A DNA stretch of 64,000 nt from Ferruginibacter albus (GCF_020042285.1 NZ_CP083388.1:620001-684000), one strand, 5' to 3'. Positions 18,076 through 26,569 are shown, counted from the stretch's first letter. Notes: generated by a model from the letters alone, not told the origin. Made by a program: numbers and translations.

Positions 18076-19119
18076 ATGTCCTTTATAGATTTTACAGCCA
18101 TAGTGAAAGAAGCCTGGAATGCTTATGATGATACAAGAGAGATCATACGCATTGTAGATATCAGTGCTAAAGTTTCTACCAATTATGTTTTTAGAATAAC
18201 GTTTAAAGATGAAAGCTTCATCATTGCCAAGCTCAGTTATTTTGGCAAGTTTGAACATTTTGTAGAAGATCACTCTATCATCAATGCATTGTCGAATAAT
18301 TTATCGGCACCGTTTGAGAATTTTTTAGCCCGTTCATTAATGAAAGGTAATTCGTTGTATGTATATCGTTTTCAAAATGAGTTGTTGGATGCCTGGGTCG
18401 TATTCTATCGTCCGATAGAAATAAGAAAGCGTTTGCCACGTCGCTTGGATGAAGAACAGATAACCAGGCTGGGAACACAAGTGGCGCAATTTCATAAAGC
18501 CTGCTCTAACATACGTAATACATTGCCCAATTCATCTAAAACATTAAAGATGGATATTGACTCATTGTTGCGTACGCTCGACACGGATTATGGCAAATAC
18601 GAATACCGTATGTTCATTGATGAAATAAAAAAGCAAACTGATCTGTTTTATGAACATCGTGAAACATTACAATCGGATACGTTTGAAAAAATTCCGGTGT
18701 TTATTGATTGGAACATCGGCAACTTTTCTATTACGTCTTCTTTTAAATTGTTCTCCCGTTGGGATTATGATTGGTTTAGAGTGAGCAGTCGCATACTGGA
18801 TTTGTATTTTATGAGCCGTGTTGTGAGCGATATAGGAGATAAAACTGTTTTTAGTTATATCATCAATCCGTTAATGGAAGACAGGTTCATACTTTTCTTA
18901 AAAGCCTATCATGCCGAATATCCATTGACAAAAAATGAAGTGCTGTTTTTAAAAGAGGCATACCGGTTTTTTATATTGAATTATGTGGTAAAAGATGGAA
19001 GGCATTTCTTTCATGAGATTTTTGCGAACAAATTATTGCATGAAGCATACAAGATCTATTTGCCATCAATAGAAAAAGAATTTAAAGCAGATAAAATTTT
19101 GAAGGCGTTAAATCTTTAA
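18076..19119 (+). CDS. Aminoglycoside phosphotransferase/choline kinase-fold protein
   Basis: 347 residues. The C-terminal half carries the kinase catalytic pattern in altered form: FIDWNIGNF (Asp211, Asn216) in place of the usual HGDLHxGN, and RWDYDWFRVSSRILDLYF (Asp230 or Asp232) in place of the IDW metal-binding motif. The N-lobe shows VFRITFKDESFIIAKLSYFG, with Lys in the expected nucleotide site strand. Relatives phosphorylate small molecules such as homoserine, choline or sugars. The substrate is unknown. It sits between the glutamine synthetase-like gene and a HAD phosphatase on the same strand. Confidence 0.7.
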   Translation: MSFIDFTAIVKEAWNAYDDTREIIRIVDISAKVSTNYVFRITFKDESFIIAKLSYFGKFEHFVEDHSIINALSNNLSAPFENFLARSLMKGNSLYVYRFQNELLDAWVVFYRPIEIRKRLPRRLDEEQITRLGTQVAQFHKACSNIRNTLPNSSKTLKMDIDSLLRTLDTDYGKYEYRMFIDEIKKQTDLFYEHRETLQSDTFEKIPVFIDWNIGNFSITSSFKLFSRWDYDWFRVSSRILDLYFMSRVVSDIGDKTVFSYIINPLMEDRFILFLKAYHAEYPLTKNEVLFLKEAYRFFILNYVVKDGRHFFHEIFANKLLHEAYKIYLPSIEKEFKADKILKALNL

Positions 19120-19132
19120 TTAATAGATCGTC

Positions 19133-19180
19133 TTCGACAGGCTCAGGCTGACAGCTCTTTGTCATGGTGAGCTTGGCGAA
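19133..19180. repeat. Palindromic intergenic repeat (TTCGACAGGCTCAG type)
   Basis: Left arm TTCGACAGGCTCAGGCTGACA without its last base (19133-19152) pairs imperfectly with the right arm TGTCATGGTGAGCTTGGCGA (to 19180) across a 6-8 nt loop. I recall this type of sequence as a widespread dispersed palindrome in bacterial genomes. Only one copy is seen here. Confidence 0.65.
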
Positions 19181-19245
19181 ACATAGACAAAAAGCGGCGT
19201 TACTATTCATTTGACTTAAAGGCAGTGTTTCACAAAAAATAGAAA

Positions 19246-20091
19246 ATGAAAATTCAACCATTTCAATCAGTAGCAAAAAAATTTAAAGCTGTTTTCTTAG
19301 ATTCTTACGGAGTAATAAAAAATTATGGCGGCTTAATAGATGGTGTGCAAGGCACAATCGATTTTATTCGAAAAGAAAATATTGCCTTACGCATATTAAC
19401 CAATGATGCATCAAGAAGCAGAACGCAGCAGGCAGAAGGCTTTTTGAAACTGGGTTTGAAGGGAATTGAAAAAGAAGAGATCATTACATCCGGAATGATG
19501 GCTAAACATTTTTTGGAGCAAAAAATATTGCACGGAAAAATAGCATATCTCGGCACCGAAAATTCTGCTCATTATATTTTACAATCGGGTTTACAACATA
19601 TCGCTGTAAAAGATATCGACCTTAATAATATGAATGATGTTTCTGCTTTTGTTTTTTTAGACGATGAAGGCTTTGACTGGAACACCGATATCAATAAAAC
19701 CATCAATCTTTTAAAACATAGAAATATTCCTGTAATTGTTGCTAACTCCGATAAGTTATATCCTGTTTCCAAAACACATGTATCGGTTGCTACCGGCGGC
19801 ATTGCACAATTGGTAGAAAGCATTCTTAATAAAAAATTTATACATTTTGGTAAGCCCGATTCGCAGATGTTTATGTTTGCTTTTGAGCAGCTCAATTTAA
19901 GAGATGGATTTGGCAAAAAAGATATTTTAATGGTAGGCGATACCTTGCACACTGATATTCTTGGTGGTAATAAATTCGGCTTACAAACTGCATTGGTTTT
20001 ATCGGGAAATACAGATGCAGCAGAGGCGCAGCTTCAAATAAATTCTACTGGCATCATCCCTGATTTTATATGTAATTCTATTGGAAATTGA
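19246..20091 (+). CDS. HAD superfamily class IIA (NagD-like) phosphatase
   Basis: 281 residues. Motif I reads FLDSYGVIKN, with Asp as nucleophile but Tyr where the second catalytic Asp usually stands. Motif II is ILTNDASRSR (NagD-type TN start), and motif IV is MVGDTLHTDILGGNKFGL, close to the NagD/PGP family pattern. A C2-type cap lies between about residues 75 and 200. It is probably a cytosolic phosphatase of a small phosphorylated metabolite. It is the third gene of a plus-strand row after the ligase and kinase-fold genes, and the TTCGACAGGCTCAG palindrome sits in the gap before it. Confidence 0.8.
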   Translation: MKIQPFQSVAKKFKAVFLDSYGVIKNYGGLIDGVQGTIDFIRKENIALRILTNDASRSRTQQAEGFLKLGLKGIEKEEIITSGMMAKHFLEQKILHGKIAYLGTENSAHYILQSGLQHIAVKDIDLNNMNDVSAFVFLDDEGFDWNTDINKTINLLKHRNIPVIVANSDKLYPVSKTHVSVATGGIAQLVESILNKKFIHFGKPDSQMFMFAFEQLNLRDGFGKKDILMVGDTLHTDILGGNKFGLQTALVLSGNTDAAEAQLQINSTGIIPDFICNSIGN

Positions 20092-20148
20092 TCTTGCGTA
20101 ATTGTTTTATAAGATGACGAAAATCAGGTAATGTATTTTATAAAGTTC

Positions 20149-20156
20149 TACTTTTG
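20149..20156 (+). promoter_or_regulatory. -7 box (TACTTTTG) of the histidine kinase gene
   Basis: Exact TAnnTTTG, 28 nt before the ATG at 20185. No matching -33 TTG at 19 nt. Confidence 0.45.
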
Positions 20157-20184
20157 TATCGCTTGATTACTAAACCTCAGAACT

Positions 20185-21342
20185 ATGCAATTACCTCCTA
20201 TTCCGGCGGATGAAGAACTGCGCCTGAACGACCTTCTTTCTTACGAAATATTAGACACTATTGAAGAAAAAGAATTTGATGACCTGGCTGAACTGGCAGC
20301 TGATATCTGTGGTTGCCCCAGTGCATTAATTACATTTATTGATAAAGATCGACAGTGGTATAAAGCCCGTAAAAATGTTGGACCAACTGAAATAGCCCGA
20401 GATCTTTCCTTTTGCGGGCATACGCTGTTATTCGATGGCGTAATGGTAATTCCGGATGCTAAATTGGATGAACGCTTTTTTGATAATCCTGCAGTAGCAA
20501 CAGGATTAAGAGTGAATTTTTATGCAGGTGCTCCGATCATAAGTGCAGCAGGAAATAAGATTGGAACCGTCTGTGTTTTTGATCAGGATCCAAGAAATAA
20601 TTTTACAGATCGGCAAAAAAAGATGTTAAGCATTATTGCAGATCATGTAACCAAGTTATTGGAGTTACGCATCGCTAATAAAAATATCATCAATAAGTCA
20701 AACGATTTAATTGCAATAGAAAGAAAGATGGCGCAATTAAATATTGAAGCAAGAGAAGAAGAGAATACAACCATTGCGTATCAACTGCACGAAAATTTTA
20801 TACAAACATTAGGTGCCGTAAAACTGTATATCGATTTTGCCTCACAATCGAAAGACCTGGCAGATCATTTTTTAGAGCTGAGTAAAGAGCAGATTCATTT
20901 ACTGATCGATGAAATGAAGGCACTGACGAAAACCATTACTCCTACTACGTTACAAAGTGCCAACTATTTACATGTTATTGAAGATATGGTATATCGATTC
21001 AGCGAAGAGAATAATATTAAAATAAGTTTTAAGACTGATGACGGTGCTGCTGCCATCGATTCCGGTATAGGGTTAACCTTGTATCGTATTGTAGAGCTGC
21101 ATTTAAAAAATGCGCAACATGCCGGTGCTAAAAAAATCACTATCAGTATTAAAACAGGAAAGCAATTAAAGATCACTATTAAAGATGATGGAGTTTACAA
21201 GGACAGCGCTGAAAAGAAAATGTACTTCAGTAATATTTATACACGTGCCGACCTATTAAAGGCAAAAACAAAGAAAACAAAAACCAAGTGGGGGCATAAT
21301 GTGCTGCATATTGATATACCAGTTGCTGTGATGAAAAAATAG
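20185..21342 (+). CDS. GAF domain sensor histidine kinase (orphan)
   Basis: 385 residues, no membrane segment. A GAF domain spans about 20-160 (FDDLAELAADICGCPSALIT, SFCGHTLL, NFYAGAPIIS). A coiled region follows and then a HisKA_3-like helix with the likely phospho-acceptor His202 in IAYQLHENFIQTLG. The ATPase domain (about 270-380) has an N-box-like ELHLKNAQHAGAKKITI and a D-box KDDGVY. Its ATP lid is shortened and lacks the usual glycines, so activity needs confirmation. No response regulator gene is adjacent. It is likely a cytosolic sensor of a small ligand or redox state. The long 22-nt-period array follows it. Confidence 0.8.
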   Translation: MQLPPIPADEELRLNDLLSYEILDTIEEKEFDDLAELAADICGCPSALITFIDKDRQWYKARKNVGPTEIARDLSFCGHTLLFDGVMVIPDAKLDERFFDNPAVATGLRVNFYAGAPIISAAGNKIGTVCVFDQDPRNNFTDRQKKMLSIIADHVTKLLELRIANKNIINKSNDLIAIERKMAQLNIEAREEENTTIAYQLHENFIQTLGAVKLYIDFASQSKDLADHFLELSKEQIHLLIDEMKALTKTITPTTLQSANYLHVIEDMVYRFSEENNIKISFKTDDGAAAIDSGIGLTLYRIVELHLKNAQHAGAKKITISIKTGKQLKITIKDDGVYKDSAEKKMYFSNIYTRADLLKAKTKKTKTKWGHNVLHIDIPVAVMKK

Positions 21343-21372
21343 GTTTTTATTTTTAGCTTTACTTATAATGCG

Positions 21373-21658
21373 TTCAATAATACATCACAACCCGTTCCCA
21401 ACTCCTTAATAATACCTTTATAAATACATCATATACCGTTATCAACTCCATTAATAGTAGTTTTTAACTGCTAAGCAATGCCTTCTTTACGGCTTGACAG
21501 TGCGTTTTTAAATACATTCAAAAGCGTAATTAAGTCCATGCCAACCCTTTTTGAACGGGCTGGTAACCCTTACTGAACGGATCGGGAGGGCGTCGATATA
21601 GGATTGTCAGGGAGTTTGGAAGGGGATTTAACCCCCTTCCGAACGGCTATTGTATAAG
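21373..21658. repeat. Degenerate tandem array with exact 22-nt period (13 units)
   Basis: Thirteen consecutive units of 22 nt can be laid out from 21373 without a gap. Position 1 is T in all 13; position 6 is A in 11 and position 7 is A in 12; position 9 is always T or G; position 11 is C in the first eight. Two unit types alternate at the left (AATACATCA and AACTCC cores), and GAACGG cores dominate at the right (21553, 21575, 21641). A 22-nt period is not a multiple of three, so this is not a protein repeat. Unit 21615-21636 is also one arm of a G/C-rich hairpin that closes at 21644. The array lies between the histidine kinase stop and the htpG promoter. Confidence 0.8.
21615..21644. repeat. 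Hairpin inside the 22-nt array
   Basis: GTTTGGAAGGGG (21615-21626 start) pairs with CCCCTTCCGAAC (21633-21644) with one G-T wobble, loop ATTTAAC. No T tract follows, so it is not a typical intrinsic terminator. Confidence 0.55.
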
Positions 21659-21689
21659 ACAACTATTTCATTGTAATTAAAGAGTTTGG

Positions 21690-21719
21690 TTGCATTTAAC
21701 TTATACTTCAATATTTTTG
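21690..21719 (+). promoter_or_regulatory. htpG: htpG promoter (TTG, 19 nt, TATTTTTG)
   Basis: TTG at 21690-21692 and an exact TATTTTTG at 21712-21719 with 19 nt between, the standard Bacteroidota spacing. Leader of about 115 nt to the htpG ATG. Confidence 0.6.
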
Positions 21720-21790
21720 CCATCCTGTCAGCAAACCCTTGCTGGCATTTTATTTGTTTAAACGAAAAAATCATTTAACTAATTAACGTA

Positions 21791-21828
21791 CCCGTCAAAG
21801 CCTCCCCTTTAGGAGAAATTTGATGGGG
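21791..21828. repeat. Imperfect palindrome in the htpG leader
   Basis: CCCGTCAAAG...CTCC at the left matches GGAG...TTTGATGGGG at the right across CCTTTA. It ends 13 nt before the htpG ATG and would be within the 5' leader, so it could fold in the mRNA. Similar CCTCCCCTTTAGG stretches are, from memory, common repeats in Bacteroidota genomes. Confidence 0.5.
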
Positions 21829-21841
21829 TAAAATTTTAATC

Positions 21842-23689
21842 ATGCAAAAAGGAAGTATAAGAGTACAAACAGAGAATATCTTTCCAATCATTAAGAAGTT
21901 TTTATACAGTGATCACGAGATTTTTGTGCGTGAGCTGGTAAGTAATGCAGTAGATGCTACGCAGAAATTAAAAACACTTTCCAGCATCGGGGAAGCAAAA
22001 GGAGAATTAGGAGAATTGCGTATTGACGTAAAGCTGGATGCTGAAAAAAAGACATTGACCATCAGCGATCGCGGTATTGGTATGACAGCGGAGGAAATTG
22101 ATAAGTACCTGAACCAGGTAGCTTTTAGCGGCGCCGAAGAGTTTTTAAATAAATACAAAGGACAAAACGAAAACAATATCATTGGGCATTTTGGATTGGG
22201 ATTTTATTCCTCATTTATGGTGAGCGATAAAGTAGAAGTAATCAGTAAAAGTTTTAGAGAAGGTGCAAAAGCGGTTCGTTGGGAATGTGATGGCAGCCCG
22301 GAGTTTACATTGGAAGAAGTAGAAAAAGAACATCGTGGGACTGATATCGTTTTATATATTAATGAAGAAAGTAAAGAATTTTTAGAAGATCATCGTATAG
22401 AAAATATCTTAAAGAAATTTTGTAGCTTTTTGCCTGTTCCGATCTTCTTCCAGGATAAGCAAATTAATAATACCAATCCTGCATGGACAAAGAAGCCAAG
22501 CGAGCTTACAGATGAAGACTATAAAAACTTCTATAAAGAATTATATCCATTTGGTGAACCGCCTTTATTCTGGATCCATTTGAATGTTGATTATCCGTTT
22601 AATCTTACCGGCATTTTATATTTCCCTAAAATCAAGCAATCGTACGAAGTACAAAAAGATAAAATTCAATTATACAGTAACCAGGTTTTTGTAACCGATG
22701 AAGTGAAGGATATTGTTCCTGAATTTTTAATGTTGCTGCATGGCGTAATTGATAGTCCGGATATTCCGTTGAATGTTAGCAGAAGCTATTTGCAGGGAGA
22801 TCCTAACGTAAGAAAGATAAACAGCCATATCACTAAAAAAGTAGGAGATAAGTTAGAAGAGATCTTTAATAAAGACAGAAAATCTTTTGAAGAAAAATGG
22901 GAAAGTCTTGGTTTGTTTGTGAAGTACGGAATGATGACCGACGATAAATTCTTGGACAAGGCAAACAAGTTTCATTTATTGGAAGATACTACCGGCGGCA
23001 CTTTTTATACATTGGAAGAATACAGAACAGCAACAGAAGCTTTGCAAAAAAATAAAGATGGCAAGCTGGTGATCTTATATACTACTAATCCTGTTCAACA
23101 AGATGCATACATACAGCAAGCAACTGCAAAAGGTTATAAAGTAGTTAAGTTGGAAACCATTATTGATGCAGGATTCATCAATCAGATAGAAATGAAATGG
23201 GAGAATGTAGCGTTTACAAGAGTAGACTCCGACATTGTTGATAATTTGATTGATAAACAAGAAAACAATACCAGCGTATTAAGCAAGGATGAAGAAGAGA
23301 CCTTAAAAGGATTGTTTGAAAAACAATACAGCGATATTCATGCAACAGTAGAAATAAAAGGCTTAAGTGTGGACGCACCGCCGGTAGTAGCAACTCGCCC
23401 TGAGTTTATGCGTAGAATGAAAGACATGGCGGCTTTGCAAGGACAGATGGGCGCTTTCTATGCACAAATGCCTGAAGAAGTAACGTTGACAGTTAACGGC
23501 AATCATAAAATCTATAAAAATGTTTTAGCAGAAGCTGCAAAAGATAAGCAGGAAAAGATCGTTCATAACCTGGCTGATTTGGCTTTATTATCTCAGGGAT
23601 TATTAAAAGGTAACAGTCTAACGGAGTTTATTACAAGAAGTGTGGATCTAATGGCGAATGAACCTGCGAGTAAGATAATAACGGTATAG
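21842..23689 (+). CDS. htpG: Molecular chaperone HtpG (Hsp90)
   Basis: 615 residues, the typical bacterial Hsp90 length. The GHKL ATPase domain has FVRELVSNAVDATQKL (catalytic Glu and Asn), DRGIGMTAEEI and GHFGLGFYSSFMVSDKV. The middle domain includes the FPKIKQSYEVQKDKIQLYSNQVFVTDE block and the NVSRSYLQGDPNVRKI loop with the catalytic Arg. The C-terminal dimerisation domain follows. HtpG refolds client proteins in an ATP-driven clamp cycle. The gene has its own promoter, a long structured leader and a strong terminator, and is monocistronic. Residues 1-17 match the family start. Confidence 0.97.
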   Translation: MQKGSIRVQTENIFPIIKKFLYSDHEIFVRELVSNAVDATQKLKTLSSIGEAKGELGELRIDVKLDAEKKTLTISDRGIGMTAEEIDKYLNQVAFSGAEEFLNKYKGQNENNIIGHFGLGFYSSFMVSDKVEVISKSFREGAKAVRWECDGSPEFTLEEVEKEHRGTDIVLYINEESKEFLEDHRIENILKKFCSFLPVPIFFQDKQINNTNPAWTKKPSELTDEDYKNFYKELYPFGEPPLFWIHLNVDYPFNLTGILYFPKIKQSYEVQKDKIQLYSNQVFVTDEVKDIVPEFLMLLHGVIDSPDIPLNVSRSYLQGDPNVRKINSHITKKVGDKLEEIFNKDRKSFEEKWESLGLFVKYGMMTDDKFLDKANKFHLLEDTTGGTFYTLEEYRTATEALQKNKDGKLVILYTTNPVQQDAYIQQATAKGYKVVKLETIIDAGFINQIEMKWENVAFTRVDSDIVDNLIDKQENNTSVLSKDEEETLKGLFEKQYSDIHATVEIKGLSVDAPPVVATRPEFMRRMKDMAALQGQMGAFYAQMPEEVTLTVNGNHKIYKNVLAEAAKDKQEKIVHNLADLALLSQGLLKGNSLTEFITRSVDLMANEPASKIITV

Positions 23690-23711
23690 TTTTGAAATGA
23701 TATTTTATATT

Positions 23712-23755
23712 AATAAGCCGTTAAGAAGGAGATCTTAGCGGCTTATTTTATTTTC
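23712..23755. terminator. Bidirectional intrinsic terminator between htpG and recJ
   Basis: AATAAGCCG (23712-23720) pairs with CGGCTTATT (23739-23747), with a further TAAGA/TCTTA stem inside. T-rich tracts flank it on both strands, suiting the convergent htpG and recJ genes. Confidence 0.8.
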
Positions 23756-23775
23756 TTGGCATCTTTGCGTGAAAC

Positions 23776-25482
23776 CTACTCACTTAATTTGACATCAATA
23801 ACTTTCAGTTGAAGAGTTTTCGTCCCATTCCATTCATTTTCATCCAACGTAAAAACAATATCAAACGGTTTTTTGGTTTGCAGCAATTCAAAATGAGTTG
23901 CCATATTAAAACCAATGCCGGTAAAAGATATATTGCCTTGCTTTACTACAAAACGTAAATGCAGTTCTTTTACGATCTTTGAAAAGCCTGTATCCAGTAC
24001 GTTTCGGGCTACAAAAACCGGGCGCATATTTTCCGGTCCATAAGGTTCCATCTGGCAGATGATATTGTAGAAAGAATTGTTGATGTCACTGAAATTTATT
24101 TCTGCATCGATAATAATTTCAGGTATCAATAAATGTGCTTCAATAGTAGAAGAAACAACTTGCTCAAATGAGTTATTGAATGCTTCTAAATTTTCAGGTA
24201 ATAAGGATAATCCTGCTGCAGCAAAATGACCACCATAGCCCAGCAAATGTTCACGACAGGCATGAATGGCTTCATATAAATTAAATCCCGGTACGCTTCG
24301 GGCGCTACCGGCAATAACATCACCACTTCGTGTAAGCACTACCGTTGGGCGGTAGTATGTTTCAATCAATCTGCTTGCAACAATACCCACCACACCTTTA
24401 TGCCAATGCTCTTTAAATACTACTGTCGATTTTCTTTTTATTAATTCGTCATTGCCGTTAATAATAGATAAAGCGTCTTCTGTTATCGTGCTGTCAGCTT
24501 CTTTTCTATCAGTATTATCGTTGTGTAATAGTTCTGCGTATTCTAATGCTTTATTGTAATCCTGTTCAATAAAAAGTTGCACTGCTTTACGGGCATCATC
24601 CATTCTGCCGGCGGCATTCACTCTTGGTGCAATAACAAAAACTACATTGTTTATACTAAGCCGTGTTTTATTCAATCCGCCTAATTGAATTAATGCTTTA
24701 ATGCCATTGCAAGGATTACTATTTATCCTTTCTAAACCATGATAAGCCATGATCCTGTTCTCGCCGGTAATAGGTACAATGTCTGCTGCAATAGCGGTAG
24801 CTAATAGATCCAGGTAACATAAATAGTGTTCTTCGTCTATGTTAAACTCTTGTGCTAAAGCAGTGGCAAATTTGAAGGCAACGCCACAACCACATAATTC
24901 TTTATAAGGATAATTGCAATCAATTTGTTTTGGATTGAGAATGGCAACAGCAGGCGGTAAAACTTTATCCGGTAAGTGATGATCGCATACAATAAAATCA
25001 ATACCTAAGGTTGCTGCATATTCTATTAATTCAACAGACTTTATTCCACAGTCAACAGAAACGATTAAGCTGAAATTATTTTCCTTGGCAAAATCAATTC
25101 CCATTTTGCTTACGCCATATCCTTCTCTGTATCGATGCGGCACGTAAAACTCAACTAAAGAAGGTTCGTATAGTTTACATAAAAATTGATACAGTAAAGC
25201 AATGCTGGTAGTTCCATCCACATCATAATCGCCAAAAACCAATATTTTTTCTTTTCTTTCAAATGCAGTGGTGATGCGACTTACAGCCTTGCCCATATCT
25301 TTCATTAAATAGGGGTCGTGTAATAGAGATAGTTGCGGACGGAAATAATCTTTTGCCTGCTCATAGGTTTCTATTCCCCTTCCTGCAAGCACTTTGCAAA
25401 GTGTAGGATTTATTTTTAATGATCGATGAAGACTGTTTACAATAGCTTCATTGGGTTGTATAATTCTCCAGCGCTTATTCAT
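23776..25482 (-). CDS. recJ: Single-stranded-DNA-specific exonuclease RecJ
   Basis: 568 residues. The DHH domain has VFGDYDVDGTTS (Asp85, Asp87, Asp89), SVDCGI and VCDHHLPDKVLPPA. The DHHA1 domain carries VGIVASRLIETYYRPTVVL and the GYGGHFAAAGLS motif, followed by an OB-fold tail with PYGPENMRPVFVARNV. RecJ degrades single-stranded DNA 5' to 3' in recombination and mismatch repair using Mn/Mg ions. All main catalytic motifs are intact and the length is normal for the family. R1 copy D lies 55 nt upstream of its start. Confidence 0.95.
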   Translation of the reverse strand: MNKRWRIIQPNEAIVNSLHRSLKINPTLCKVLAGRGIETYEQAKDYFRPQLSLLHDPYLMKDMGKAVSRITTAFERKEKILVFGDYDVDGTTSIALLYQFLCKLYEPSLVEFYVPHRYREGYGVSKMGIDFAKENNFSLIVSVDCGIKSVELIEYAATLGIDFIVCDHHLPDKVLPPAVAILNPKQIDCNYPYKELCGCGVAFKFATALAQEFNIDEEHYLCYLDLLATAIAADIVPITGENRIMAYHGLERINSNPCNGIKALIQLGGLNKTRLSINNVVFVIAPRVNAAGRMDDARKAVQLFIEQDYNKALEYAELLHNDNTDRKEADSTITEDALSIINGNDELIKRKSTVVFKEHWHKGVVGIVASRLIETYYRPTVVLTRSGDVIAGSARSVPGFNLYEAIHACREHLLGYGGHFAAAGLSLLPENLEAFNNSFEQVVSSTIEAHLLIPEIIIDAEINFSDINNSFYNIICQMEPYGPENMRPVFVARNVLDTGFSKIVKELHLRFVVKQGNISFTGIGFNMATHFELLQTKKPFDIVFTLDENEWNGTKTLQLKVIDVKLSE

Positions 25483-25536
25483 AATAACACTAATTGAAAC
25501 GAACTACACGAATGTATGTTTTTTGTTGAATAAAGA

Positions 25537-25596
25537 TGAGGACGCACAAGGGAGTGACACAAGAAAAGCTAAATAGTAGTACAAAAGTCAAGTACA
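25537..25596 (+). repeat. Dispersed intergenic element R1, copy D
   Basis: GACGCACAAGG, then GAGTGACACAAG, then CTAAATAGTAGTAC. It lies between recJ and the polyprenyl synthase gene and is opposite to both genes in orientation. Confidence 0.65.
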
Positions 25597-25606
25597 AAAA
25601 ATTATG

Positions 25607-26569
25607 CTAATACTTTCTATCGGTAATGTACATTACCAGTTTTTCCAATCCATCTCTTACATTGTTTTGTGGAAACTCGTGCAGGATGCTTAGCGCTTCA
25701 TCGCGGTATTGGTTCATTTGTTCGGCAGCATATTTTATGCCGCCAAATTGTATCACGGTGTCGATCACACGATCTACTTTTTTGGGATTGGTGTTCTCGT
25801 TTTTAATAATATAGATGAGTTCTTTTTTGGTGGCTTTATCAATATTATTGAGCGTATAAATAAGCGGTAGCGTAAGTTTCTTTTCTTTTATGTCGTTGCC
25901 GGTTGGTTTGCCAACATCTTCTTTTCCATAATCAAAAAGATCATCTTTAATCTGAAACGCAATGCCGATCTTTTCACCAAACAGACTCATTTTGTCCCTT
26001 ATATCAGCGTTTTGGCTGGTACTCCATGCTCCTACAGCACAGGCAGAAGACAGTAATGAAGCAGTTTTGCCTTTAATGATCTCAAAATAAACGGCTTCGT
26101 TTAAATTAAGATTACGGGATTTTTCTATCTGCAGCAATTCACCCTCGCTCATCTGTTTTACTGCTTTGGATAGTATGTGGAGATGTTCAAAATCGTTATT
26201 ATCGGTAGAGAGCAATAAGCCTTTTGATAACAGATAGTCCCCTACCAATACGGCTATCTTGTTTTTCCAGATAGCATTGATAGAAAAAGAACCCCTTCTT
26301 TCCATTGCTTCGTCTACAACATCATCATGAACCAATGTTGCTGTATGCAATAATTCAACCAATGCTGCTGCTCTGTAAGTGCTTTCGTTTACGGGTGCCT
26401 GTAACTTGGCACTTAAAAAAACAAACATCGGACGAAGCTGCTTTCCCTTGCGCTTTATGATATATTTCATTATTCTGTCAAGCAAAGGAGCCTGACTTTT
26501 AACGGAATCTGAAAATTTCTTTTCAAAAATGCTCAATTCTTCCCCTATGATGTCCTTAATAAAGTTCAT
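25607..26569 (-). CDS. Polyprenyl diphosphate synthase (octaprenyl/solanesyl type)
   Basis: 320 residues. The first aspartate-rich motif is LVHDDVVDEAMERRG (Asp82, Asp83, Asp86), the second is FQIKDDLFDYG near residue 210, and KGKQLRPMFV and KTASLLSSACAVGAW supply substrate contacts. This long-chain trans-prenyltransferase pattern builds the side chain of menaquinone from IPP and FPP/GGPP; chain length depends on residues before the first motif and cannot be set from inspection. The first motif is preceded by LLHTATLVHDD, as in long-chain enzymes. It lies downstream of nothing obvious; recJ is downstream. Confidence 0.92.
   Translation of the reverse strand: MNFIKDIIGEELSIFEKKFSDSVKSQAPLLDRIMKYIIKRKGKQLRPMFVFLSAKLQAPVNESTYRAAALVELLHTATLVHDDVVDEAMERRGSFSINAIWKNKIAVLVGDYLLSKGLLLSTDNNDFEHLHILSKAVKQMSEGELLQIEKSRNLNLNEAVYFEIIKGKTASLLSSACAVGAWSTSQNADIRDKMSLFGEKIGIAFQIKDDLFDYGKEDVGKPTGNDIKEKKLTLPLIYTLNNIDKATKKELIYIIKNENTNPKKVDRVIDTVIQFGGIKYAAEQMNQYRDEALSILHEFPQNNVRDGLEKLVMYITDRKY

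Noticed and set aside
21373..21658. CRISPR array
   Set aside because: The units are contiguous and degenerate, without constant repeats separated by unique spacers, and no cas genes are near.
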